Assembly (NCBI RefSeq): GCF_004745955.1
Contig: NZ_SRLD01000021.1
Span: forward strand, 1 to 64,000
Reading direction: 5' to 3'
Length of the DNA: 64,000 nt
Source: Hymenobacter elongatus
Lineage (GTDB): Bacteria; Bacteroidota; Bacteroidia; Cytophagales; Hymenobacteraceae
In this document: positions 26,717-35,831 of the stretch, piece by piece
How the letters are laid out: every line of letters begins with the position of its first letter
How positions within the stretch are numbered: position 1 is the first letter of the stretch
Notes under the pieces: generated by a model
Told to the model about the DNA's origin: nothing
The model's database searches: none
Seen by the model: the letters and a program-made list of their open reading frames with translations, nothing else
Program-made: the position numbers and the translations under genes

Positions 26717-29023
26717 ATGATTTCTTTTCGCCGTAACACACAACACTGGCTGGGTATGGCCGGCGTTGGGCTGGCCGCTGCGGGCCTGATAGCCACGCTC
26801 TTTTCCTTCGTTCTAGCCCACCCCGATAACTATTTCTTTGTCGCGGGCGGCGACGGGCTCCAGAGCTACTACGCTACGGCCTATTATGCCTTTCATGACT
26901 CGGGCGACCATTTCTCCGGCATGAACTATCCGTTTGGGGAGAACTTCAACTACCCCAACCTGCAGCCGCTCATTGCCTGGAGTATTAACGTCCTCCAGCG
27001 CCTGGGCATCCCGGCAGCCGAACACACGGTGGGCATCACCAATCTGGTGGCCCTGACCAGCCTGCTACTCACGCCGCTGGTGCTGTATGCCATCTTGCGG
27101 CGCACTCGCATGAGTGTTGTGTACGCTGCCGTCCTGGCCCTCATCATCGGTTTTCTGTCGCCGCAAATTATGCGTCTGGGCGACCATATGTCGCTGAGCT
27201 ACGGCTGCTTCGTACCCATGCTGTGGTACTGTATCATTCGGATGCAGGAAGCGCCGCGTCAGTGGCGCTGGTACGTGCTGTTTGTGGTGGGCAGCCTGCT
27301 GATGGGCCTGGTGATGCTGTATTTCCTGGCATGCGGCTGTTTTTTCCTGCTGGGCCACGCGCTGGTACTGGCCGTGCGCCGCAACCGGCCCCTGGACTTG
27401 ATTTGGCGTATGACGGTGGCCGCGCTCCTGCCGCTGGTGCTTTTCCGGGGCTGGCTCTGGCTCACGGACCTGGCCCGGGACCGGCCGCCAAACCCCTACG
27501 GCTTCCTGGTGTATATGTCCACGCCGCGTGGGGTATTTACGCCGTATCTGGAGCCGTTTCACAGCTTGTGGCAAGCGGTTTTCCCGACCGAGGAAATCAC
27601 CTTTGAGTCCATGTCCTACGTGGGGCTGGTGGGTACGGGAGTATTCGTAGCCTCCGCCTTGCTGCTGCTATGGCGCTTGTGGCAGCGCCGTCGCACGCCG
27701 GGCCGCATGCGGGGGCGCAGCCTTCCCCACCACCTGCACACCGGCTTGTGGGCTTCCGCCTTGCTGCTGCTGTTCTCCTTTGCTGTTCCTTTCACGTTCC
27801 CCGGCTTCGAGAGCCTGATTGATTACCTGGGGCCCATCAAGCAGTTTCGGGCGCTGGGGCGGTTTGCGTGGCCTTTTTACTATGCCCTGAGCGTGTATGC
27901 CGCCTACTACCTGTACCGCTTGCTGCGCTACCAGCGCCAGCGCCACGTTCCCATGCTGGCGCTGCCCTGGCTGCCGCTGCTACTGCTGCTCTGGGCAGCC
28001 GAGGCCTGGATCAACGTTTCGTCGAAAGCCAAAGCCGCCGAGCAGGGTGCCGGGGCGCAGGCTTTTATGGACCCGGAAAACAGCCCGGTGCAACAGCTGA
28101 CCTGGGCCAACCGCCGCCCGTCTGACTTTCAGGCCATTATGCCGCTGCCCTATATGAACAAAGGCAGTGACCGGATTGACCTCAGCGGCTCGGCCAACTC
28201 GATATACCACGCCCACAAACTCTCCCTGGCTATGGGCCTGCCCGAGCTGGCGACGTACGTTTCGCGGCCTTCTCTGGAGCACATGCTCCGGCATGTGCAG
28301 CTATTAAGCAGCTCACTGATTGAAAAGCCGCTGCTGCGTCAGTTTCCGTCGGATAAGCCCATTCTGCTCGTCGTAGCGCCCGATGCGCTGACGCCGGAAG
28401 AACAGCGGCTGGTTAGCATTGCCAAGCCACTGTTGCAGGCCGAAGGCGTGAGCTTGTATGAGCTGCCTATTGCCGCGCTGGCCGCTACGACCCTCGAGCA
28501 GGAGCGCACCAAAGCCGCCGCGCTGCTTCCTACGCTGCCCAAGCGAGCCGGCAACAGCTACGCCTCCACTGACCGTGGCGTGGTGCGCAACTCGTTCGAC
28601 GACAGCCCGGACCGGCGAGGACGCTCGGCCCCGGGGGCTCTCTACCAACCCCTCGAAACTATTTCTATCCTCTACGACGGGCCGCTGCCTACCCCATCCG
28701 ATACCAGCCGCTACGAGGCCAGCATCTGGATTCATGGCAAGATGGACTACGGCTACGGCTATATGCGGGTCAGGCAATACAGCAATGGCAACACGGTGGC
28801 GGAGAACACCAGTGATGGCCGACTAACCACCGAAATTGCCGGCGACTGGGTGCGGATGCGCGTGCTGTTCCGGCCACAGCCCGGGGTCAACCGGGTGGAG
28901 GTGCAATACGGCAGCCGCGACCTGCTGGCCGACGACTTTGTACTCCGGCCCCTGAACACGGATGTGTACTGGTTCGATGCTCAAAACCACCCGGTTCTGA
29001 ATGGCTACCAGCTCGTGCCGTAA
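26717..29023 (+). CDS. GT-C-like membrane protein with C-terminal jelly-roll domain (B)
   Basis: 768 residues. The N-terminal two-thirds (about 1-440) has roughly 11-12 membrane segments. An acidic loop after the first segment (HPDNYFFVAGGDGLQSYYAT, about 36-55) is placed like a GT-C catalytic loop. A soluble periplasmic part follows. Its last 170 residues look like a beta-sandwich (FDDSPDRRGR, YEASIWIHGKMDYGYGYMRV, WVRMRVLFRPQ, LLADDFVLRP), similar in layout to the neighbouring lipoprotein. It probably acts on polyprenyl-linked sugars or lipids outside the inner membrane. No exact family was recognised. Confidence 0.7.
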   Translation: MISFRRNTQHWLGMAGVGLAAAGLIATLFSFVLAHPDNYFFVAGGDGLQSYYATAYYAFHDSGDHFSGMNYPFGENFNYPNLQPLIAWSINVLQRLGIPAAEHTVGITNLVALTSLLLTPLVLYAILRRTRMSVVYAAVLALIIGFLSPQIMRLGDHMSLSYGCFVPMLWYCIIRMQEAPRQWRWYVLFVVGSLLMGLVMLYFLACGCFFLLGHALVLAVRRNRPLDLIWRMTVAALLPLVLFRGWLWLTDLARDRPPNPYGFLVYMSTPRGVFTPYLEPFHSLWQAVFPTEEITFESMSYVGLVGTGVFVASALLLLWRLWQRRRTPGRMRGRSLPHHLHTGLWASALLLLFSFAVPFTFPGFESLIDYLGPIKQFRALGRFAWPFYYALSVYAAYYLYRLLRYQRQRHVPMLALPWLPLLLLLWAAEAWINVSSKAKAAEQGAGAQAFMDPENSPVQQLTWANRRPSDFQAIMPLPYMNKGSDRIDLSGSANSIYHAHKLSLAMGLPELATYVSRPSLEHMLRHVQLLSSSLIEKPLLRQFPSDKPILLVVAPDALTPEEQRLVSIAKPLLQAEGVSLYELPIAALAATTLEQERTKAAALLPTLPKRAGNSYASTDRGVVRNSFDDSPDRRGRSAPGALYQPLETISILYDGPLPTPSDTSRYEASIWIHGKMDYGYGYMRVRQYSNGNTVAENTSDGRLTTEIAGDWVRMRVLFRPQPGVNRVEVQYGSRDLLADDFVLRPLNTDVYWFDAQNHPVLNGYQLVP

Positions 29024-29203
29024 CCCGGCGGCTGAATTGCCGTCAGCACCAGGCTCCTATTGCGAAGTATTCAACTGCTTTTTTCCAGCAACGGATTTAG
29101 GGGGCAGAAACAGCCGCTCCAAGGGCGTGGCCAGAATCCGCTAGCTCAGCAGAGCGCGTCGACAGCTTGTCTTAACCGGCAAAACCTGACGTGATTTAGT
29201 TGC

Positions 29204-29211
29204 TATCTTTG
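29204..29211 (+). promoter_or_regulatory. Promoter -7 box TATCTTTG of the methyltransferase-GT2 pair
   Basis: Exact TAnnTTTG, 23 bp upstream of the GTG start at 29235, giving a leader of about 17 nt. No -33 TTG at ideal spacing. Confidence 0.45.
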
Positions 29212-29234
29212 TTTCCCGCCTCAATTTCTAGCCT

Positions 29235-29984
29235 GTGCATCCTACTTACGAGCAAGCCTATCATCAACTGGAAGAACAGCATTGGTGGTTTGTCGCCCGC
29301 CGCGAAGCCGTGTTCAACCAAATCCAGCAGCTGAACTTGCCGCGTACCGCCCGGATCCTGGAAATCGGCTGCTCGGGCGGGCCCCTGATGCTGGCGCTGC
29401 GCGCCGCTGGCTACCAAAACCTGCACGGCATCGACGTAAGCGAAGTAGGCATCCGGGTGGCCCAGTCGCGCGGGCTGGCCAACGTGGGCGTAATGGATGG
29501 GGCCCACCTGCAATTTTCGGACGCTGCCTTTGATCTGGTTATTGCCTCCGACGTGCTCGAACACATCGAAAACGAGCAGCAGGCCCTCAGCGAGTGGCAG
29601 CGCGTGCTGTGCCCCACCGGGCAGCTCATCGTTTTTGTGCCCGCCTTCAATTCGCTGTGGAGTCGCCACGACGAGGTAAACTATCATTTCCGCCGCTACT
29701 CCCTGCCCCAGCTCAGCGCAGTGGTGCAGCAGTCGGGCATGGCCATCAGCCGGGCTTCCTACTGGAATTCGGCCCTGTTTTTTCCGGCAGCCCTGATGCG
29801 GCTGGCCCAGCGCACCCTCACCAGCAAGAACAAGAGCGCTACCGATAGCGGCGACCTGCAAATTCTGCCCAGCTTTCTGAACGGCACCCTACTGACGCTG
29901 CTGCGGGCCGAAAACCGGCTATTTCGCCGCTTCCGGCTGCCCGTCGGCATTAGTGCATTCGTGCTGGCCACCAAAAAAGCCTAA
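29235..29984 (+). CDS. Class I SAM-dependent methyltransferase
   Basis: 249 residues from GTG at 29235. Motif I is ILEIGCSGGPLMLALRAAG (about 36-54), followed by an acidic residue in GIDVSEVGIRVA and the post-II motif FDLVIASDVLEHIENE (about 99-114), as in the UbiE/MenG and sugar- or lipid-methylating group. The N-terminal QLEEQHWWFVARR is typical of methyltransferases encoded beside glycosyltransferases in polysaccharide loci. It lies 48 bp upstream of the GT2 gene and is probably co-transcribed with it. The likely substrate is a glycolipid or glycan intermediate; quinone is an alternative. Confidence 0.88.
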   Translation: MHPTYEQAYHQLEEQHWWFVARREAVFNQIQQLNLPRTARILEIGCSGGPLMLALRAAGYQNLHGIDVSEVGIRVAQSRGLANVGVMDGAHLQFSDAAFDLVIASDVLEHIENEQQALSEWQRVLCPTGQLIVFVPAFNSLWSRHDEVNYHFRRYSLPQLSAVVQQSGMAISRASYWNSALFFPAALMRLAQRTLTSKNKSATDSGDLQILPSFLNGTLLTLLRAENRLFRRFRLPVGISAFVLATKKA

Positions 29985-30032
29985 GCTCACTGCTTCCGCG
30001 GCTTTTCCTTTCCTCTACCTTGCCCCTACCCT

Positions 30033-30995
30033 GTGGACCTCTCCGTCATCATTCCCATCTATAACGAAGAAGCCAACATTCCGGCCCTGTACGCCCGCCT
30101 GGGGAGTGTGCTGGACCCAATGGGCCTGCACTACGAGTTTATCTTTATCAATGATGGCTCGCGCGACAAGTCGCTGGCGCTGGTGCAAAACCTGGCTGCC
30201 CGCGACCCGCGCGTGCGCTACATCGACTTCAGTCGCAACTTCGGCCATCAGATTGCCGTCACGGCCGGCCTCGATCTGGCCGTTGGCCAGGCCGCTGTTA
30301 TCATCGACGCCGACTTGCAGGACCCGCCGGAGTTGATTCCGCAGCTTTTCCACAAGCTGCGCGAAGGCTACGAGGTTGTGTATGCCAAGCGCCGCTCGCG
30401 CCAGGGCGAAAGCGCGGCCAAGAAGCTCACGGCCAAGTTATTTTACCGCATTCTGGCCAGCATCACCAGTATTTCTATTCCGGTGGATACCGGTGACTTC
30501 CGCATTATTTCGCGTAAGGTGGTCGACGCCCTGAAGCAGATGCCGGAGCAGAACAAGTTTATTCGCGGCCAGATTTCGTGGATCGGCTACCGCCAGACCT
30601 ACGTCGAGTATGACCGCGCCGAGCGGGCCGGCGGCGAAACCGGCTACACCTACCGCAAAATGATTCGGCTGGCCCTGGATGGCATCACCGGCTTCTCCGA
30701 CGCCCCCCTGAAGGCCGCTACCATCAGCGGTTTCATCGTGTCGGGCCTAGCTTTCGTGGTGATGCTCTATACCCTCTACGCCCGCTTCGTGAGCCACGAG
30801 TACGAACCGGGCTGGGCGTCACTGATGGTCAGCATCCTGTTTTTGGGCGGCGTGCAGCTCATTGCCGTCGGTATTATCGGCGAATACATTGCCCGGCTGA
30901 GCGCCAACGTGCGGCAGCGCCCCCTCTACATCATTTCCGACACGAATATCCCGGTATCAGCGCCGCTACAAGCCGCAGAGGTGCCGGCCCGCTAG
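30033..30995 (+). CDS. GT2 polyprenyl-phosphate glycosyltransferase (DPM1/GtrB-like)
   Basis: 320 residues from GTG at 30033. GT-A fold: VIIPIYNEEANIPALY (about 5-20), INDGSRDKS, and the metal-binding DADLQDPPEL near 91-100. Two C-terminal membrane segments (about 232-254 and 266-289) are those of the GtrB/YkcC/ArnC group, which move a sugar from a nucleotide donor onto undecaprenyl phosphate. Such enzymes supply the lipid-linked donors used by GT-C proteins, and this gene is surrounded by them. It converges with the next GT-C gene; their stop codons are only 4 bp apart. Confidence 0.92.
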   Translation: MDLSVIIPIYNEEANIPALYARLGSVLDPMGLHYEFIFINDGSRDKSLALVQNLAARDPRVRYIDFSRNFGHQIAVTAGLDLAVGQAAVIIDADLQDPPELIPQLFHKLREGYEVVYAKRRSRQGESAAKKLTAKLFYRILASITSISIPVDTGDFRIISRKVVDALKQMPEQNKFIRGQISWIGYRQTYVEYDRAERAGGETGYTYRKMIRLALDGITGFSDAPLKAATISGFIVSGLAFVVMLYTLYARFVSHEYEPGWASLMVSILFLGGVQLIAVGIIGEYIARLSANVRQRPLYIISDTNIPVSAPLQAAEVPAR

Positions 30996-30999
30996 CCCG

Positions 31000-32769
31000 C
31001 TACTCGGGCGGCAGCGCAGCCAGGGCCTTGGCAGGAGCCATCAGGGCGTAGCCATCGGGGAAATTTCGCTCGCTGAAATCGGGAAAAACACTGCGCAGGT
31101 AGCGGTGCGCGAGACTATTGCGCCAGCCCGGGCTGATGAGCACCACGGCGGGCTGGTAGCGCTGCCGGAAGCGGAGCGCCGCAGCCACGGAAGGCGGCGT
31201 GAACGTCGTATCGGGACGTGCCCGCTGCAGTGCCAGTAAAGTCCGCATCACTGTATCGGCCTGAAAATGAGCAAACTGCTGAGCATCGACGCGGGAAATG
31301 TAGGCGGAGGGCAGTTTTTTGCGGTAGTACGGCTGGTACAGGAAGTTGCGCAGCTCCACCTTTCCCACCTGCTGATAGCCGTCAATCAAACCAAAGGGCA
31401 GCGTAAAGAGGGTTTCGCCGGGTAGCTTAGCCACCGCCTGAAAAGCAGCCGGCAAGGTGCGGGACGAATCCAGCGGGGGCGCTACGGGCCAGAACTCGAC
31501 GGCGACCACCACCAGCAGCAGGCCACTAAGCAAGCCCCGCGCCACTGGCCGGCGCGCGGCATCCCAGGCTGCTTCCAGCGCCCCAAACCCCACGATGGGC
31601 AGCAGCAACGATACCATCAGCACCCAACGGGTGGGGCAGCGAATATTGTTGAAGAAGGGCACAAAATGCAGTAAGCTGGTGGGCAGGTTTAGCTTGACAT
31701 GGCCAAGCACCCGTAGTGCCGGCAGCGTGAGCAGCACGAAAAACAACAGCACCCAGGCCAGCGGGCGTCCCTGCGGGTCCTGGTGGCGCTGCGAAGCGGG
31801 CCGCGCCGGCCAGAACGCCGCCAGCAGGCACACCAGCGGCACAGCATAGCCCAGGAACATAACATTCTCGACGGAGCCCGGCATGTTGTAGATGCGTGGG
31901 TCGTGGTAGAGCTGCCGGGCCCAGGCAAAGTCCAGCCAGCGGCTGTTTTCGGCGGGAATGAAATAGCCGGCCAGGTCGCCGCCCCACCAAAAGCCGGAGT
32001 TGTCGGGCACCTTAACCAAGCGCAGCAACCGAATACCAAAGTGGCTGACTGCTAAGCCGGCCGCCAGCACCAGCCACGCCCGTCGATGACGCCAGTTGAT
32101 GCTCCCCAGCCGTAGCCAGAACCACGCCGCGTAGCCCAGCGAAAAGTAAATCAGCGCAAACAGGACGTAATAGTCGCTGAAGAGCGTGATGACGCCCAGC
32201 ACAAAGCAAAGCACCACAGCTTTCCAACTCCGCACCTGCGGCCAAAACCGGCCGGGCTCGAACCAGAAGGCATCCAGAAACGCCAGGATGTAAAACGGTA
32301 CCGTGGCCGTCAGCACCAGGTCGAAATGGTAGGGCAGCCGCACGGTTTTGTAGGGCGAGAAGGCGAAGAACAGGCCCACCAGCCACACCAGCGCTGGCTG
32401 CCGCAGCCAGCGCCGGGCCAGCAGCCACGCCCCGGTTCCCGACAGAGCATACTCGGCGGCCAGGGTCAGGTTCAGCGCCAGCATTTCGTTGCCGATGAAC
32501 ACATTTACCATGCCCGCAATGGGGATATAAGTGTGCAGCCACAGCGAGGCACCATCGGGAAACAGCAGCCAATTGGAGTAAAATGGGTTTTGACCGCTAA
32601 ACACCGCTTCGCGGAAGTGCCACACATTCCAAAGCTGCATGTAGCCGTCCTGGTCGGCTAAGGCCGGAAAAGCACTGCTCAGGTGGGCAGCCAAGGGCCA
32701 GCTCCAGGCTACGAACACCAACACGTACGTCAGAAACACGAGCGCCAGACGAACAGCGGAGGCTCTCAT
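31000..32769 (-). CDS. Multi-spanning membrane protein, GT-C/YfhO-like (C)
   Basis: 589 residues with about 12 membrane segments and a soluble C-terminal part (about 450-589). The first periplasmic loop (SAFPALADQDGYMQLWNVWH, about 32-51) holds the acidic residue expected in GT-C enzymes; FFNNIRCPTRWVLMVSLLLP (about 367-386) resembles the conserved RxPxRW segment of bacterial YfhO-like and GT-C membrane proteins. Its ATG overlaps the stop of the upstream gene (ATGA at 32766-32769), so the two are translationally coupled. The role in sugar transfer is inferred. Confidence 0.75.
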   Translation of the reverse strand: MRASAVRLALVFLTYVLVFVAWSWPLAAHLSSAFPALADQDGYMQLWNVWHFREAVFSGQNPFYSNWLLFPDGASLWLHTYIPIAGMVNVFIGNEMLALNLTLAAEYALSGTGAWLLARRWLRQPALVWLVGLFFAFSPYKTVRLPYHFDLVLTATVPFYILAFLDAFWFEPGRFWPQVRSWKAVVLCFVLGVITLFSDYYVLFALIYFSLGYAAWFWLRLGSINWRHRRAWLVLAAGLAVSHFGIRLLRLVKVPDNSGFWWGGDLAGYFIPAENSRWLDFAWARQLYHDPRIYNMPGSVENVMFLGYAVPLVCLLAAFWPARPASQRHQDPQGRPLAWVLLFFVLLTLPALRVLGHVKLNLPTSLLHFVPFFNNIRCPTRWVLMVSLLLPIVGFGALEAAWDAARRPVARGLLSGLLLVVVAVEFWPVAPPLDSSRTLPAAFQAVAKLPGETLFTLPFGLIDGYQQVGKVELRNFLYQPYYRKKLPSAYISRVDAQQFAHFQADTVMRTLLALQRARPDTTFTPPSVAAALRFRQRYQPAVVLISPGWRNSLAHRYLRSVFPDFSERNFPDGYALMAPAKALAALPPE

Positions 32770-34298
32770 CGGGACGGGGTAACAGCGGGTGAAGCAGCCG
32801 GCCGCAAAGCCAAAACCTGAAAGTCGCCGACTCTTTTAACCACCTGACCCACATAAGGACGCAGGCGCGGGTCGGCGACCAGCGTCGTATCGTTGGTGTA
32901 GAGGTAGCGGGCCCCGCGCTGAATACAGGTGGCCAGATAGGGCTGGCCGCCGGCCCCAGGCTGGAAAAGCTGGGCGCTTTCGTCGTAGCCAAAGCCTTTC
33001 TTGTGCAGGAAGTAGAAGAACTTGCACCCCGACTCGTCGGGGCCTACTACACACAGCGCCGAATCGGGCACGGCATTGTCGAGCGCGGCGCGGGTGGCAG
33101 CATCGAATAGCTCGGGTGGCACTTCGCGGGCGCCACCCATCCAGCGGGGCGGCGCAATCCGGACGAAAGCCAGCACGGGCTGCGCTACCAGCAGCAGCAG
33201 CAGCAGCCACCGCCACCGGGGCCGGCGCACCAGCCAGCCGGCCCCGAGCACCACGGGCAGTAGCAGCACGGGCAGGTAGGGCAGCATATAATATTGGTGC
33301 ACGGCCATCTGGCGCAATTCAATCAGATGGTAGGCCAGCAAAGCCAGGGCCCACACCAGCACCGGCCCAAACCAGGAACTGCGGTAGTAGCGGCCGCGCC
33401 CAATAGCCACCAGGCCCAGCAGCAGCAGCCCGAAGTTGGCGTAGTTGATCAGCAGCTCCGGAATATCCGAAACCACGTTGTGCGTCAGCGTTTTGATGGC
33501 CACGGCCACACTGGTAGCTGGCCGCAGCTCCAGCCCGAAATCAGCCAGGCCCGACTGCTCGATGAGCCGCACCGCGTAGGCGTACCAGCTCAGTGTGCAG
33601 CCCACCGCCACGAGGGCAAATACCGCCAGCGGCACGGCATCGCGCCGCCACGTCAGGCGGCGCTGCCACAGGTCGCGGATGATGAGCACCGCAATGGGGA
33701 AGCCGATGACGAGGTATTGCAGCTTAGTCATGCCGGCCAGCGTGGTCAGCAGCAAGCTCAGCCAGAACAGAACGGGCAGGCGGCTGTGGTACCAGCGCAG
33801 AAAGAAATAGAGCCCCGCAATGGCCGCCGACAGTGCCAGAATATCGGGCAGGGCGTTGATAGAATGATAAAACAGCTCGGGGCTCCAGCTCAGTCCCCAG
33901 GCCCCCACCGCTGCCAGCCATGCCGAGCTTGTCAGCAGCTTCACCAAGGCATAAAACGCCACTACGCCGGCCGCGAAAATCAACCAGGTGACGACGCGCG
34001 GAATGGCCTCGTGAAAGCCCAGCGCCTTGTAGCCCAGGGCCACTACCCACTCATAGCTCGGGAACTGCATGCCCGTCACGCCATCGGAGTCATTGCGCCG
34101 GTCGACGCGGGGGCGCAGCGGGTTCATGTCCTCCTCGTAGAGGTTGCGGGCCACGGCCATGGTGTTGCTTTGCCGCCAAACATGCACGCTGTTAGGTGGT
34201 TGAGCAAAAAAAGGCAGGTGCAAAAGCAGGTTCAGTCCCAGCAGCAGGGGCCAAAACCACCGGGGCACCGTGTGGCCATCCAGGAAAGTCAGTGTCAT
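32766..34298 (-). CDS. GT39/ArnT-like membrane glycosyltransferase (D)
   Basis: 510 residues from ATG at 34298 (MTLTFLDGHTVPRW). I chose this start because a -7 box lies just upstream, at 34329-34336, and a longer start would run into the divergent gene. It has about 11 membrane segments. A first-loop motif PNSVHVWRQSNTMAVARNLY (about 39-58) is typical of Bacteroidota GT39/PMT-like proteins, and a second acidic cluster (RPRVDRRNDSDGVTG) follows. It is coupled by ATGA overlap to the 31000-32769 gene. Confidence 0.78.
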   Translation of the reverse strand: MTLTFLDGHTVPRWFWPLLLGLNLLLHLPFFAQPPNSVHVWRQSNTMAVARNLYEEDMNPLRPRVDRRNDSDGVTGMQFPSYEWVVALGYKALGFHEAIPRVVTWLIFAAGVVAFYALVKLLTSSAWLAAVGAWGLSWSPELFYHSINALPDILALSAAIAGLYFFLRWYHSRLPVLFWLSLLLTTLAGMTKLQYLVIGFPIAVLIIRDLWQRRLTWRRDAVPLAVFALVAVGCTLSWYAYAVRLIEQSGLADFGLELRPATSVAVAIKTLTHNVVSDIPELLINYANFGLLLLGLVAIGRGRYYRSSWFGPVLVWALALLAYHLIELRQMAVHQYYMLPYLPVLLLPVVLGAGWLVRRPRWRWLLLLLLVAQPVLAFVRIAPPRWMGGAREVPPELFDAATRAALDNAVPDSALCVVGPDESGCKFFYFLHKKGFGYDESAQLFQPGAGGQPYLATCIQRGARYLYTNDTTLVADPRLRPYVGQVVKRVGDFQVLALRPAASPAVTPSR

Positions 34299-34328
34299 AG
34301 AGTCGAAAATTCGGCTGAGCCAGAATGG

Positions 34329-34336
34329 CAAAAGTA
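34329..34336 (-). promoter_or_regulatory. -7 box TACTTTTG for the GT-C pair
   Basis: Minus-strand exact TAnnTTTG, 31 bp upstream of the ATG at 34298. Together with 34352-34359 it makes a compact divergent promoter region of about 85 bp. Confidence 0.55.
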
Positions 34337-34351
34337 GTGGTTTACTATGGC

Positions 34352-34359
34352 TAGATTTG
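34352..34359 (+). promoter_or_regulatory. -7 box TAGATTTG for the aldehyde dehydrogenase gene
   Basis: Exact TAnnTTTG, 25 bp upstream of the ATG at 34384, giving a leader of about 18 nt. Confidence 0.55.
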
Positions 34360-34383
34360 TACATAGCCCAGCTTCTTCCCCGC

Positions 34384-35826
34384 ATGCTCTACCTACAGAA
34401 CTTTATCAACGGCCGGTTTGTGCCGCCGGCCGCCGGCCGCTACCTCGACAACGTGGAGCCCGCCACGGGCCAGGTCTACAGCCAGATTCCGGATTCGGAC
34501 GAGGCCGACGTGCAGCAAGCAGTAGCGGCGGCGCAGGCGGCGTTTCCGGCCTGGCGGGCCTTGCCAGCCGAAAAGCGCGGCCGGCTGCTGGTGCGCATCG
34601 CCGAGCTGATCGAGCACAACCTGGAGCGCCTGGCCGAGGCCGAAAGTCAGGACAACGGCAAGCCCGTAGCCCTGGCCCGCACCGTCGATATTCCGCGAGC
34701 AGCCAGCAATTTTGCTTTTTTTGGCACCGGCATCAGTCATTTTTCGTCCGAAACGCACTTTCAGGAAGGCATAGCGCTCAACTACACCGTGCGGCACCCG
34801 CTGGGCGTGGTGGGCTGCATTTCGCCTTGGAATCTGCCGCTGTACCTGTTCACCTGGAAAATTGCCCCGGCCCTGGCGGCCGGCAACTGCGTGGTGGCCA
34901 AGCCCTCGGAAATTACGCCGGCCACGGCCTACTGGCTGGGCGAGCTGTGCCAGGAGGCGGGCCTGCCGGCGGGCGTGCTCAACATCGTGCATGGCACCGG
35001 CCCGCGCGCCGGACAGGCCATCGTCGAGCATCCGGCGGTGAAGGCCATCAGCTTCACGGGCGGCACCAAAACCGGCGAGCATATTGCCCGCACGGCCGCC
35101 CCGATGTTTAAAAAGCTGTCGTTGGAGCTGGGCGGTAAAAACCCCAACCTCATTTTCGCCGACTGCGACTTGGCGGCAGCCGTGAGCACCAGCATTCAGT
35201 CCAGCTTCTCCAACCAGGGCCAGATCTGCCTGTGCGGCTCGCGCATTTTCATCGAGCGGCCTGTGTATGAGCAGTTCAAGCAGGCTTTTCTGGAACGCGT
35301 GGGAGGCCTCACCGTGGGCGACCCACTGCTGGAAAGCTCGCGCCAGGGCGCGCTGGTTAGCGAATCGCACCTGCATAAAGTCCTGGACTACATTGCGCTG
35401 GCCCAGGCCGAAGGCGGCACGCTGCTGGCGGGTGGGCAACGAGTGCAGGTAGCGGGGCGGTGTGCCGAGGGCTATTTTCTGCAACCGACCGTATTCGAAG
35501 GGCTGGCGCCCGACTGCCGCACCAATCGGGAAGAAATCTTTGGGCCGGTAGTGACGCTCACGCCCTTCGACACCGAAGAAGAAGCCTTGAGCTGGGCCAA
35601 CGGCACCGACTACGGCCTGTCGGCTACCATCTGGACGCGCGACCTGGACCGGGCGCACCGCGTGGCCCACCAGCTCCACGCCGGCGTCGTCTGGATCAAC
35701 ACCTGGCTGCTTCGCGACTTACGGACGCCGTTTGGGGGCATGAAAAGCTCCGGCGTTGGCCGGGAAGGCGGCCTGGAAGCACTGCGGTTCTTTACCGAGC
35801 CCCAGAACGTTTGCCTTAAGCTGTAG
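34384..35826 (+). CDS. Aldehyde dehydrogenase, probable 2-aminomuconate-6-semialdehyde dehydrogenase
   Basis: 480 residues from ATG at 34384. ALDH fold with the NAD-binding ISPWNLPLYLFTWKIAPALA segment, catalytic Glu in SLELGGKNP (near 248) and catalytic Cys in NQGQICLCGSRIF (near 282). It is strikingly like ALDH8A1, the animal 2-aminomuconate-semialdehyde dehydrogenase, in ARTVDIPRAASNF, SFSNQGQICLC and WINTWLLRDLRTPFGGMKSS. It would oxidise the ACMSD product to 2-aminomuconate with NAD+. It stands alone, about 12 kb from the other kynurenine genes and inside the GT-C region, with its own promoter. 2-Hydroxymuconate-semialdehyde is an alternative substrate. Confidence 0.88.
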   Translation: MLYLQNFINGRFVPPAAGRYLDNVEPATGQVYSQIPDSDEADVQQAVAAAQAAFPAWRALPAEKRGRLLVRIAELIEHNLERLAEAESQDNGKPVALARTVDIPRAASNFAFFGTGISHFSSETHFQEGIALNYTVRHPLGVVGCISPWNLPLYLFTWKIAPALAAGNCVVAKPSEITPATAYWLGELCQEAGLPAGVLNIVHGTGPRAGQAIVEHPAVKAISFTGGTKTGEHIARTAAPMFKKLSLELGGKNPNLIFADCDLAAAVSTSIQSSFSNQGQICLCGSRIFIERPVYEQFKQAFLERVGGLTVGDPLLESSRQGALVSESHLHKVLDYIALAQAEGGTLLAGGQRVQVAGRCAEGYFLQPTVFEGLAPDCRTNREEIFGPVVTLTPFDTEEEALSWANGTDYGLSATIWTRDLDRAHRVAHQLHAGVVWINTWLLRDLRTPFGGMKSSGVGREGGLEALRFFTEPQNVCLKL

Positions 35827-35831
35827 CGTGG

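Noticed and set aside
34393..35679. 428-codon minus-strand frame opposite the aldehyde dehydrogenase
   Set aside because: Antisense shadow of a complete ALDH with catalytic Cys and Glu.
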